From assembly GCF_045679555.1 (NCBI RefSeq), contig NC_092096.1:14489556-14553555 (forward strand): 64,000 nucleotides of DNA, in the 5' to 3' direction. This DNA is from Salvelinus alpinus (taxonomy: Eukaryota; Chordata; Actinopteri; Salmoniformes; Salmonidae). How positions within the stretch are numbered: position 1 is the stretch's first letter; every line of letters begins with the position of its first letter. A model generated the notes under the pieces. That model saw only the letters and a program-made list of their open reading frames with translations. It had not been told where the DNA came from and did not search any database. The translations under genes and the position numbers were made by a program. This document shows, piece after piece, positions 46,762 through 57,245 of this stretch.

Positions 46762-48096
46762 TTTATTCCACCGCCATGACATAGTGCGCATCTTATTCCA
46801 ACCGCCATGACATAGTGCGCATCTTATTCCACCGCCATGACATAGTGCGCATCTTATTCCAACCGCCATGACTTAGTGCGCATCTTATTCCAACCGCCAT
46901 GACATAGTGCGCATCTTATTCCACCGCCATGACATAGTGCGCATCTTATTCCACCGCCATGACATTGTGCGCATCTTATTCCAACCGCCATGACATAGTG
47001 TGCATCTTATTCCACCGCCATGACATAGTGCACATCTTATTCCACTGCCATGACATAGTGCGCATCTTATTCCACCGCCATGACATAGTGCGCATCTTAT
47101 TCCACCGCCATGACATTGTGCGCATCTTATTCCACCGCCATGAAATAGTGCGCATCTTATTCCACCGCCATGACATAGTGCGCATCTTATTCCACCGCCA
47201 TGACATAGTGCGCATCTTATTCCAACCGCCATGACATAGTGTGCATCTTATTCCACCGCCATGACATTGTGCGCATCTTATTCCAACCGCCATGACATAG
47301 TGCGCATCTTATTCCAACCGCCATGACATAGTGCGCATCTTATTCCAACCGCCATGACATAGTGCGCATCTTATTCCAACCGCCATGACATAGTGTGCAT
47401 CTTATTCCAACCGCCATGACATAGTGTGCATCTTATTCCACCGCCATGACATAGTGCGCATCTTATTCCACCGCCATGACATAGTGCGCATCTTATTCCA
47501 CCGCCATGACATAGTGCGCATCTTATTCCAACCGCCATGACATAGTGTGCATCTTATTCCACCGCCATGACATAGTGCGCATCTTATTCCACCGCCATGA
47601 CATAGTGCGCATCTTATTCCAACCGCCATGACATAGTGCGCATCTTATTCCACCGCCATGACATAGTGCTCATCTTATTCCACCGCCATGACATAGTGCT
47701 CATCTTATTCCACCGCCATGACATAGTGCGCATCTTATTCCACCGCCATGACATAGTGCGCATCTTATTCCACCGCCATGACATAGTGCGCATCTTATTC
47801 CACCGCCATGACATAGTGCGCATCTTATTCCACCGCCATGACATAGTGCGCATCTTATTCCACCGCCATGAAATAGTGCGCATCTTATTCCACCGCCATG
47901 ACATAGTGCGCATCTTATTCCACCGCCATGACATAGTGCGCATCTTATTCCACCGCCATGAAATAGTGCGCATCTTATTCCACCGCCATGACATAGTGCG
48001 CATCTTATTCCACCGCCATGACATTGTGCGCATCTTATTCCACCGCCATGACATAGTGCGCATCTTATTCCACCGCCATGACATGGTGCGCATCTT
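46762..48096. repeat. 30-bp minisatellite between the two genes, about 44 copies
   Basis: The unit is TTATTCCACCGCCATGACAT followed by AGTGCGCATC, with 31-base forms (CCAACCG) concentrated in the left half. On the other strand each unit carries ATGGCGG. The period is ten codons, so alternating frames such as RHDIVRILFH appear open. It fills most of the space between the proposed first exons of rab3ip and best3. Confidence 0.97.
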
Positions 48097-48283
48097 GCCC
48101 AGACAGCCATAGCCAGGAGCGCACCGGCAGCTGGACTGACAGACAGACACAGACAGACAACAAGCTAAATGTGGCCAGGGCGGGTCACCTGATGATTGCT
48201 CAATCTTGACTCACGGTTCAGGAATACACTATATTACACCTAAAGCAACAACAAGCAATGTGATTTAGATTTGGTACAAAAAG
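48097..48283 (+). other. best3: Candidate noncoding first exon and promoter-proximal DNA of best3
   Basis: A strong donor, ACAAAAAG|GTATGT, lies at 48283/48284, 265 bases before a good acceptor (TCGTTTTTCTGCAG) at 48548. This suggests a short 5' UTR intron, as in other bestrophin genes whose start codon lies in exon 2. The transcription start is not seen. Confidence 0.4.
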
Positions 48284-48548
48284 GTATGTGTGGAAAATGT
48301 ATACTTTTATTATTGTTTTTAATAACGTTATGTCTTATCTACTGTGGGCATGTAACATGGAAATAATGTTTATTTTGTGGTTTGACGGGTTATTATTTTG
48401 CCATGGCAGCTTGCCTTGACAGAGTAGTTTAATGCAGAACTATTATTTTTTAGATATGAATTCAAATCAGCTACATTCACAACCGGTAAGGACAAGGGAG
48501 TGTCTGTCAACTCAGTGTAAATTAGATGACCGGGTCGTTTTTCTGCAG

Positions 48549-48714
48549 CAGATTGAAGGAAGATGACGGTGACGTACTCCAGTAAAGTCGCCAACGCCAC
48601 GTTCTTCGGTTTCCATAGACTTCTACTGCGATGGAGAGGCAGCATCTATAAACTGCTTTATCGGGAGTTTATAGTCTTTGTACTGTTGTATACCTTGGTG
48701 AGCCTCGTTTACAG
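48549..48714 (+). CDS. best3: best3 first coding exon (codons 1 to 51, split)
   Basis: Bestrophins are calcium-activated anion channels with five subunits in the plasma membrane. The exon follows TTTTTCTGCAG. The ATG is at 48563-48565 and encodes [20 protein letters not shown], the invariant bestrophin N-terminus, then the first membrane segment (about residues 32-49, [16 protein letters not shown]). Ala10, a backbone ligand of the calcium clasp in known structures, is present. The coding part is 152 bases, ending TACAG|GTAGGT in phase 2, the family norm. It is closest to BEST3 by recall ([10 protein letters not shown] and the AEQIPVTFVLG of the next exon). The minus-strand neighbour rab3ip fits the BEST3 locus. 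Confidence 0.95.
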
Positions 48715-49019
48715 GTAGGTATAATATTAAGCTATTATGTGTTTTTCCGTTAACACATTAGTGTTGTCACAAATACAAGTCCTCGGTGATATGAAATATG
48801 TCTAATATAATTGTTATGTTATTTGTGTATGTATAGTCTATAACATTATGTATTATCTGTTTATAACTGTGAATACAAAATGAAGGTGTCATATGAGCCT
48901 TTTGATTTGACTTTGCATGATGGGGTCTGTAATTGATTTGTATCGCTGTGATATATCTATAACTGCATGTGAACAAATCTATAACGTCACTTAATTAATG
49001 AACACATCTATCAATCTAG
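48715..49019 (+). other. best3: best3 intron 2 (305 bp)
   Basis: GTAGGT donor and CAATCTAG acceptor. It is A/T-rich, and the only intron of the gene here without a tandem array. Confidence 0.9.
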
Positions 49020-49114
49020 ATTTGCTCTCTCAGACCCTGAAAAGCGTTTCTTTGAAAAGTTGGCTCTTCACTGTAACAAGTATGCAGAACAGATTCCAGT
49101 CACGTTTGTGCTTG
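49020..49114 (+). CDS. best3: best3 coding exon, 95 bp (to Gly83)
   Basis: The exon starts after TCAATCTAG, completes Arg51 and encodes FALSDPEKRFFEKLALHCNK followed by YAEQIPVTFVLG. Ile76 and Phe80, two of the three hydrophobic residues lining the channel neck in bestrophin structures, are present. AEQIPVTFVLG is the BEST3 form, as I recall it (BEST1 and BEST2 differ here). The donor is CTTG|GTAAGT. Length and phase match the vertebrate family. Confidence 0.95.
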
Positions 49115-50034
49115 GTAAGTCAGTACAACTAGTGCTGGTTGAAATCAGCGCATGCTTGCCGAGTAGTTTATAGGAGCTCACGGCCTATTAACCCTATGAG
49201 CTACTGGCGCTGTGCTGAGATGAGAATGCCTGTTTCTACCTGAATACTGTATAGGTGCTTTCCAGATGTGCTGAAAGTGCTTTACAATTGAAGTGGGAAA
49301 TCCACCTCATCCGCAACCCCATGTGTAGCTTGCCTGGCTACCCAAACTCTTTGCTCCAGCCAAACGCTACGCCACGCCCACAGATGTTAGTTTCTTCTCC
49401 GCGGTAATGGAGCGAACATAGGAGCAGCGGAAGAATTCAGTTTGAGTCGTCGGGCAAATGTGTATCAGCCACCTAAAAACAGAATGACAACAGTGCAATA
49501 CTTTCTCGATCACCACACCCACACACACACACACACACGCACAAACACACTGCGTTAACTGTCTGACTTGCTTGCTACTATCCAACCAAATTAACCCAAC
49601 TAATCGTCAACAGTGCCAGGCAACAAACTAATGATAGTGATGTTTCAACCGTTACATAACAGAATCTCTCAAACACACTGATTCCAGTGGGGAAATGAAC
49701 TGGTGATTGAGTTAATGGAAGGAAATCATTAGGAGTCGGACCAAAGCAGGGAAAGTGGGATATTGCTGGGTTTGCTTGGGTGCTAGAGTGCTTTGCATGG
49801 CATATCAGATTGTTGTTTAATAATGTTGTGCTTCTGTGTGAATGGCACAAAGTGGCTTTCATGACATTTACGTATCTCAGTTTATGTAAAAAGTAGCCTG
49901 AAGAGTACTGCACTATGTAGGAAATTAAATGTCATTTTGGAAGCAGCCCTTCTCAACCCAAACCTCATCCTTGGTTGCTACTGTAGTCATACCTGACAAA
50001 ATACTGTTTAGACTTACTGTAGACCAGGGCTTTC
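49115..50034 (+). other. best3: best3 intron 3, 5' part
   Basis: It contains a CA-rich tract near 49515-49550 and sequence around AACGCTACGCCACGCCCACA that resembles a dispersed repeat. No exon is recognised. Confidence 0.5.
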
Positions 50035-50076
50035 CAACCCTGTTCCTGGAGAGCTACCGTCCGGTAGGTTTTCACT
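50035..50076. repeat. Inverted copy of the 43-bp unit at the array edge
   Basis: AACCCTGTTCCTGGAGAGCT then ACCGTCCGGTAGGTTTT is the complement of the adjacent array unit. This phrase is also the core of a common teleost dispersed repeat, so it is the likely seed. Confidence 0.85.
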
Positions 50077-52521
50077 CTAGGAACAGGGTTGGAGTTAAAA
50101 ACCTACATGAGGGTATCTCTCCAGGAACAGGGTTGGAGTTAAAACCTACAGAAGGGTATCTCTCCAGGAACAGGGTTGGAGTTAAAACCTACAGGAGGGT
50201 ATCTCTCCAGGAACAGGGTTGGAGTTAAAACCTACAGGAGGGTATCTCTCCAGGAACAGGGTTGGAGTTAAAACCTACAGGAGGGTATCTCTCCAGAAAC
50301 AGGGTTGGAGTTAAAACCTACAGGAGGGTAACTCTCCAGAAACAGGGTTGTAGTTAAAACCTACAGGAGGGTATCTCTCCAGGAACAGGGTTGGAGTTAA
50401 AACCACCAGGAAGGTATCTCTCCAGGAACAGGGTTGGAGTTAAAACCTACCAGAGGGTATCTCTCCAGGAACAGGGTTGGAGTTAAAACCTACAGGAGGG
50501 TATCTCTCCAGGAACAGGGTTGGAGTTAAAACCTACAGGAGGGTATCTCTCCAGAAACAGGGTTGGAGTTAAAACCTACAGGAGGGTAACTCTCCAGAAA
50601 CAGGGTTGTAGTTAAAACCTACAGGAGGGTATCTCTCCAGGAACAGGGTTGGAGTTAAAACCACCAGGAAGGTATCTCTCCAGGAACAGGGTTGGAGTTA
50701 AAACCTACAGGAGGGTATCTCTCCAGGAACAGGGTTGGAGTTAAAACCTACAGGAGGGTATCTCTCCAGGAACAGGGTTGGAGTTAAAACCTACAGGAAG
50801 GTATCTCTCCAGGAACAGGGTTGGAGTTAAAACCTACAGGAGGGTATCTCTCCAGGAACAGGGTTGGAGTTAAAACCTACAGGAGGGTATCTCTCCAGGA
50901 ACAGGGTTGGAGTTAAAACCTACAGGAGGGTATCTCTCCAGGAACAGGGTTGGAGTTAAAACCTACAGGAGGGTATCTCTCCAGGAACAGGGTTGGAGTT
51001 AAAACCTACAGGAGGGTATCTCTCCAGGAACAGGGTTGGAGTTAAAACCTACAGGAGGGTAACTCTCCAGGAACAGGGTTGGAGTTAAAACCTACAGGAG
51101 GGTATCTCTCCAGGAACAGGGTTGGAGTTAAAACCTACAGGAGGGTATCTCTCCAGGAACAGGGTTGGAGTTAAAACCTACAGGAGGGTAACTCTCCAGG
51201 AACAGGGTTGGAGTTAAAACCTACAGGAGGGTATCTCTCCAGGAACAGGGTTGGAGTTAAAACCTACAGGAGGGTATCTCTCCAGGAACAGGGTTGGAGT
51301 TAAAACCTACAGGAGGGTATCTCTCCAGGAACAGGGTTGGAGTTAAAACCTACAGGAGGGTATCTCTCCAGGAACAGGGTTGGAGTTAAAACCTACAGGA
51401 GGGTATCTCTCCAGGAACAGGGTTGGAGTTAAAACCTACAGGAGGGTATCTCTCCAGGAACAGGGTTGGAGTTAAAACCTACAGGAGGGTATCTCTCCAG
51501 GAACAGGGTTGGAGTTAAAACCTACAGGAGGGTATCTCTCCAGGAACAGGGTTGGAGTTAAAACCTACAGGAGGGTATCTCTCCAGGAACAGGGTTGGAG
51601 TTAAAACCTACAGGAGGGTATCTCTCCAGGAACAGGGTTGGAGTTAAAACCTACAGGAGGGTATCTCTCCAGGAACAGGGTTGGAGTTAAAACCTACAGG
51701 AGGGTATCTCTCCAGGAACAGGGTTGGAGTTAAAACCTACAGGAAGGTATCTCTCCAGGAACAGGGTTGGAGTTAAAACCTACAGGAGGGTATCTCTCCA
51801 GGAACAGGGTTGGAGTTAAAACCTACAGGAGGGTATCTCTCCAGGAACAGGGTTGGAGTTAAAACCTACAGGAGGGTATCTCTCCAGGAACAGGGTTGGA
51901 GTTAAAACCTACAGGAGGGTATCTCTCCAGGAACAGGGTTGGAGTTAAAACCTACAGGAGGGTATCTCTCCAGGAACAGGGTTGGAGTTAAAACCTACAG
52001 GAGGGTATCTCTCCAGGAACAGGGTTGGAGTTAAAACCTACAGGAGGGTATCTCTCCAGGAACAGGGTTGGAGTTAAAACCTACAGGAGGGTATCTCTCC
52101 AGGAACAGGGTTGGAGTTAAAACCTACAGGAAGGTATCTCTCCAGGAACAGGGTTGGAGTTAAAACCTACAGGAGGGTAACTCTCCAGGAACAGGGTTGG
52201 AGTTAAAACCTACAGGAGGGTATCTCTCCAGGAACAGGGTTGGAGTTAAAACCTACAGGAAGGTATCTCTCCAGGAACAGGGTTGGAGTTAAAACCTACA
52301 GGAGGGTATCTCTCCAGGAACAGGGTTGGAGTTAAAACCTACAGGAGGGTATCTCTCCAGGAACAGGGTTGGAGTTAAAACCTACAGGAGGGTATCTCTC
52401 CAGGAACAGGGTTGGAGTTAAAACCTACAGGAGGGTATCTCTCCAGGAACAGGGTTGGAGTTAAAACCTACAGGAGGGTATCTCTCCAGGAACAGGGTTG
52501 GAGTTAAAACCTACAGGAAGG
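50077..52521. repeat. 43-bp minisatellite in best3 intron 3, about 57 copies
   Basis: The unit is GAGTTAAAACCTACAGGAGG, GTATCTCTCCAGGAACAGGG, TTG. A group of copies with CAGAAACAGG, GGTAACTCTCC and CCACCAGGAAGG at about 50290-50440 is repeated at about 50535-50690, indicating block duplication. The array ends 48 bases before the exon at 52570. Confidence 0.97.
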
Positions 52522-52569
52522 ATGTAGAGCCCTGGTGTAGATGATGCTGATATCTCCTCCTCCCTGCAG

Positions 52570-52803
52570 GTTTCTATGTCACCCTGGTGGTCAACCGCTG
52601 GTGGAACCAGTTTGTGAATCTGCCTTGGCCCGACCGCCTCATGTTCCTGATCTCCAGCTGTGTTCACGGCCATGACGAGCAGGGCCGCCTCCTCAGACGC
52701 ACGCTGATGCGCTACGTCAACCTCACCTCACTGCTCATCTTCCGCTCCGTCAGCACCGCCGTCTGTAAGAGATTCCCCACCATGGAGCATGTGGTGGAGG
52801 CAG
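52570..52803 (+). CDS. best3: best3 coding exon, 234 bp (codons 83 to 161)
   Basis: The exon follows CTCCTCCCTGCAG and encodes [20 protein letters not shown], then [20 protein letters not shown] and [18 protein letters not shown], ending [11 protein letters not shown]. Phe84 completes the neck triad (Ile76, Phe80, Phe84). RWWNQF and LPWPDR are bestrophin signatures. The donor is GGCAG|GTACGA; its last bases plus the donor are repeated several more times downstream (52851-53092). The 234-base length is the family norm. Confidence 0.96.
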
Positions 52804-53092
52804 GTACGACCCCGAGGGGATAACGGGGTCAGGGGTCAGGACCAAGTAGTGGAAGCATGTGGTGGAGGCAGGTACGACCCCGAGGGGATAACGGGGTCAG
52901 GGGTCAGGACCAAGTAGTGGAAGCATGTGATGGAGGCAGGTACGACCCCGAGGGGATAACGGGGTCAGGGGTCAGGACCAAGTAGTGGAAGCATGTGGTG
53001 GAGGCAGGTACGACCCCGAGGGGATAACGGGGTCAGGGGTCAAGACCAAGTAGTGGAAGCATGTGGTGGAAGCAGGTACGACCCCGAGGGGA
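52789..53092. repeat. 68-bp tandem repeat of the exon end and splice donor, about 4.5 copies
   Basis: Each unit contains GCATGTGGTGGAGGCAGGTA then CGACCCCGAGGGGATAACGG and ACCAAGTAGTGG. The first copy is the real end of the exon (52789-52803) with its donor. Later copies (donor near 52871, 52939, 53007 and 53075) keep GGCAG|GTACGA or AGCAG|GTACGA. A degenerate further piece (GTGGAAGCAGGTACC) lies at 53175. Confidence 0.94.
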
Positions 53093-53281
53093 TAACGGAA
53101 TGCTAATAGATGGGGTCAGGGGGAAAATCATATTGACAGATAGATGCTGTACATAACGTCATGGACCAAGTAGTGGAAGCAGGTACCTCAAGCCTGACCC
53201 CAATAGAATACACATCAAAGGTTGACCAGGTTTGGTTTACAGGTTTGGTTCAGGTCAAGAGTGTTCTCTCAACCTTCAATT

Positions 53282-53690
53282 TAAAAAAAATACTTTTATC
53301 CCCCTTTCTCCCTAATTTTGTGGTATCCAATTGGTAGTTACAGTCTTGTCTCATTGCTGCAACTCCCCTACGGACTTGGGAGAGGTGAAGGTCGAGAGCC
53401 GTGTGTCCTCCGAAACACAACCCAACCAAGCCGCACTGCTTCTTGACACACTTAACTCAGAAACCAGCCGCACCAATGTGTCGGAGGAAACACCGTGCAA
53501 TGCATCCCGCCTGCCACATGAGTCGCTAGAGCGCGATGGGACAAGAACATCCCTGCGGCCAGACCCTTCCCTAACCCGACGACGCTGGGCCAATTGTGCA
53601 CCGCCCCATGGGTCTCCCGGTCTGCGACAGAGCCTGGACTCGAACCAGGATCTAGTGGCACAGTGATGCAGTGACATGTGACACCAGTAT
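53282..53690 (-). mobile_element. tRNA-derived SINE in best3 intron 4, minus orientation
   Basis: Near the right end the plus strand reads CCTGGACTCGAACCAGGATC, the complement of a pol III B box (GGTTCGAGTCC). The body includes AATTGTGCACCGCCCCATGG and CTGCCACATGAGTCGCTAGA. The left end, TCCCTAATTTTGTGGTATCC after an A run, is the 3' tail domain shared with 46226-46312. It is a fairly complete copy. Confidence 0.85.
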
Positions 53691-53919
53691 TGGTAAACAG
53701 GATGCATGACATGTGAGAGGTAAACAAGGATCTGTAACCGGATCTTCTAGGACCATCTTTTCATTTCCTTCTTCGCTTCCTTTGGACTACCCAGGACCAG
53801 CCAAATCATTAGGATTCAGTAATTGAATTAGACCGACTAAACGCCTTGTTTCCTCTGACCACTAGTATTCCCCTAGTACTGCTGTATCCACGCCTCATAC
53901 ACTGACACACTTACATCCC
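53691..53919 (+). other. best3: best3 intron 4, unique portion
   Basis: Single-copy-looking intronic sequence; nothing is recognised. Confidence 0.5.
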
Positions 53920-54224
53920 CACCTCCTCCTCCTTCCACTCTTCATCCTCCCCCTCCTCCTTCCACTCCTCCTCCTCCTCAACTTCCTCCCCTCTTCCTCT
54001 TCCTTCTCCTCATCCTCCTCTTCCCCCTCCTCTTCCTCCTCAACTCCCTCCCCTCTTCCTCTTCCTCCTCCTCCCCCTCCCCCTCTTCCCCCTCCTCTTC
54101 CTCCTCCTCTTCCTCCTCCTCTTCCTCCCCTCTTACTCTTCCTTCTCTTCTTCCTCCTCTTCCTCCTTCTCCCCCTCCCATCCTCCTCTTCATCCACCTA
54201 CTCCTCCTCCTCCTCCTTCCTGCA
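53920..54224. repeat. CTCCTC-rich pyrimidine tract before the exon at 54226
   Basis: About 300 bases of imperfect CCT/CTT repetition, almost free of purines on the plus strand, end at the acceptor CTTCCTGCAG. The complement yields Gly/Glu/Arg-rich frames that I discount. Confidence 0.93.
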
Positions 54225-54225
54225 G

Positions 54226-54380
54226 GCTTCATGACTCCAGAAGAGAGGAAGATCTTTGATGCTGTCAAGTCTCCCCACCTGAAGTACTGGATCCCTGTGG
54301 TGTGGTTTTCTAACATGGCGTCCAGGGCTAGGACAGAGGGGCGCATAAAGGACAGTGTGGACCTGCAGACCATCCTTAAC
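54226..54380 (+). CDS. best3: best3 coding exon, 155 bp (codons 161 to 212)
   Basis: The exon completes Gly161 and encodes FMTPEERKIFDAVKSPHLKY, WIPVVWFSNMASRARTEGRI and KDSVDLQTILN. Position 205, the cytosolic aperture residue in bestrophin structures, is Val. The donor is CTTAAC|GTGAGT, phase 0. The length of 155 equals the family norm. The last 40 bases and the start of the intron are echoed at 54484-54530. Confidence 0.96.
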
Positions 54381-54483
54381 GTGAGTATGCCAGTAGCTTG
54401 AACAGGCATAGATAGATAAAGTATACCTGCCACAGGATACAGAGGAGACATTTTGGCTCTGAATCCTGCAGAGGTTGTAGCCT

Positions 54484-55521
54484 GGACCGTGTGGACCTGC
54501 AGACCATACTCAATGTATGACAGCAGTATGACAGTAGCTTGACAGTAGCTTGACAGCAGTATGACAGTAGCTTGACAGTAGCTTGACAGCAGTATGGCAG
54601 TAGCTTGACAGCAGCTTGACAGTAGCTTGACAGCAGTATGGCAGTAGCTTAACAGTAGCTTGACAGCAGTATGACAGTAGCTTGACAGCAGTATGACAGT
54701 AGCTTGACAGTAGCTTGACAGGAGTATGACAGCAGTATGACAGTAGCTTGACAGTAGCTTGACAGCAGTATGACAATAGCTTGACAGTAGCTTGGCTGTA
54801 GCTTGACAGTAGCTTGACAGTAGCTTGACAGCAGTATGACAGTAGCTTGACAGGAGTATGACAGCAGTATGACAGTAGCTTGACAGCAGTATGACAGTAG
54901 CTTGACAGTAGCTTGACAGCAGTATGACAGTAGCTTGACAGTAGCTTGACAGCAGTTTGACAGCAGTACGACAGCAGTATGACAGTAGCTTGACAGGAGT
55001 ATGACAGCAGCTTGACAGTAGCTTGGCAGTAGCTTGACAGCAGTATGACAGTAGCTTGACAGTAGCTTGACAGTAGCTTGACATCAGCTTGACAGCAGCA
55101 TGACAGTAGCTTGACAGTAGCTTGACAGGAGTATGACAGCAGTATGACAGTAGCTTGACAGTAACTTGACAGCAGTATGACAGTAGCTTGACAGTAGCTT
55201 GACAGTAGCTTTGCAGTAGCTTGACAGTAGCTTGACAGTAGCTTGACAGCAGTATGACAGTAGCTTGACAGTAGCTTGACAGGAGTATGACAGTAGTATG
55301 ACAGTAGCTTGACAGCAGTATGACAGTAGCTTGACAGTAGCTTGACAGGAGTATGACAGTAGCTTGACAGTACCGTGACAGTAGCTTGACAGCAGTATGG
55401 CAGTAGCTTGACAGTAGCGTGACAGTAGCTTGACAGTAGCGTGACAGTAGCTTGACAGCAGTATGGCAGTAGCTTGACAGTAGCGTGACAGTAGCTTGAC
55501 AATAGCGTGACAGTAGCTTGC
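54484..55521. repeat. 11-bp minisatellite in best3 intron 5, seeded by an exon-end duplicate
   Basis: The left edge (54484-54516) is a diverged copy of the preceding exon end: GTGTGGACCTGCAGACCAT then ACTCAATGTATGA. It is followed by about 90 units of GACAGTAGCTT and GACAGCAGTAT (11 bases), grouped into 33-base and longer super-units. Because 33 is a multiple of three the minus strand shows frames of 339-539 codons (YCQATVKLL-like) that are noncoding in my reading. Confidence 0.93.
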
Positions 55522-55768
55522 CAGTCCAACCCCTATCCCTTCCCTGTTGCTCTAACCCTGTGATGTTAGCACATCTGTATGATGGAAACTCTACCACCTT
55601 TCAGATCTACAAACATTAGGCAGTTAGGGCCAAGGGGAAGGGGAAGGGGGCAATTTGGGACTGGGACATACCCGTCACAGTAAACAGAAGAGACTCTGAA
55701 CAGAGCAAACACAGAGACTACGTCCTCTGTATCCTAGGAGCTGTAAGCCAGGGGTTGAACCGTTACGA
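55522..55768 (+). other. best3: best3 intron 5, unique portion
   Basis: Short single-copy stretch between two arrays; nothing is recognised. Confidence 0.5.
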
Positions 55769-57093
55769 CCTTGAATCCAGGAAGGATAGATACAATCCTA
55801 AAAACAGCCAGCAGGGTACTGGATACCTTGAATCCAGGAAGGAAAGATACAATCCTAAAAACAGCCAGCAGGGTACTGGATGCCTTGAGGCCAGGAAGGA
55901 AAGATACAATCCTAAAAACAGCCAACAGGGTACTGGATACCTTGAATCCAGGAAGGAAAGATACAATCCTAAAAACAGCCAACAGGGTACTGGATACCTT
56001 GAGGCCAGGAAGGAAAGATACAATCCTAAAAACAGCCAACAGGGTACTGGATACCTTGAATCCAGGAAGGAAAGATACAATCCTAAAAACAGCCAACAGG
56101 GTACTGGATACCTTGAGGCCAGGAAGGAAAGATACAATCCTAAAAACAGCCAACAGGGTACTGGATACCTTGAATCCAGGAAGGATAGATACAATCCTAA
56201 AAACAGCCAGCAGGGTACTGGATACCTTGAATCCAGGAAGGAAAGATACAATCCTAAAAACAGCCAGCAGGGTACTGGATACCTTGAATCCAGGAAGGAT
56301 AGATACAATCCTAAAAACAGCCAACAGGGTACTGGATACCTTGAATCCAGGAAGGATAGATACAATCCTAAAAACAGCTAACAGGGTACTGGATACCTTG
56401 AATCCAGGAAGGATAGATACAATCCTAAAAACAGCCAACAGGGTACCGGATACCTTGAATCCAGGAAGGAAAGATACAATCCTAAAAACAGCCAGCAGGG
56501 TACTGGATACCTTGAGGCCAGGAAGGATAGATACAATCCTAAAAACAGCCAGCAGGGTACTGGATACCTTGAATCCAGGAAGGATAGATACAATCCTAAA
56601 AACAGCTAACAGGGTACTGGATACCTTGAATCCAGGAAGGATAGATACAATCCTAAAAACAGCCAACAGGGTACCGGATACCTTGAATCCAGGAAGGAAA
56701 GATACAATCCTAAAAACAGCCAGCAGGGTACTGGATACCTTGAGGCCAGGAAGGATAGATACAATCCTAAAAACAGCCAGCAGGGTACTGGATACCTTGA
56801 ATCCAGGAAGGAAAGGTACAATCCTAAAAACAGCCAGCAGGGTACTGGATACCTTGAATCCAGGAAGGAAAGATACAATCCTAAAAACAGCCAACAGGGT
56901 ACTGGATACCTTGAATCCAGGAAGGAAAGATACAATCCTAAAAACAGCCAAAAGGGTACTGGATACCTTTAATCCAGGAAGGAAAGATACAATCCTAAAA
57001 ATAGCCAACAGGGTACTGGATACCTTGAATCCAGGAAGGAAAGATACAATCCTAAAAACAGCCAACAGGGTACTGGATACCTTGAATCCAGGT
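55769..57093. repeat. 57-bp minisatellite in best3 intron 5, about 23 copies
   Basis: The unit is CCTTGAATCCAGGAAGGAAA, GATACAATCCTAAAAACAGC, CAACAGGGTACTGGATA. CAGCAGG/CAACAGG, GAATCC/GAGGCC and GGATAG/GGAAAG variants form recurrent blocks: a run of about four units at 56344-56570 recurs at 56572-56800. The period is a multiple of three, giving frames of about 445 codons on both strands, treated as artefacts. Confidence 0.97.
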
Positions 57094-57245
57094 CATGGAA
57101 GAGATGACTAGTCCAAGACTGTCTGCTAAACACAAGGCATGCTGAGTATTATGAGCAGTAACATTATACTGTTTACTGGGACTTAAATATTCTTAAAGTA
57201 CAGCTCCTTCATTATAGTGACATTTTTATGAGGAGTAACATTATA

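Noticed and set aside
53630..53660. tRNA gene suggested by a B-box match
   Set aside because: The B box lies in a SINE with a repeat body and a 3' tail shared with another locus. No complete cloverleaf is visible.
53978..55597. Minus-strand frames of 339 and 539 codons
   Set aside because: They read through the 11-bp array and the CTCCTC tract of best3 intron 5 and overlap the best3 coding exon on the opposite strand.
55734..57111. Open frames of about 445 codons on both strands
   Set aside because: They are produced by the 57-bp intronic array, whose period is a multiple of three. The peptide is a perfect 19-residue repetition on both strands and there is no splice or domain support.
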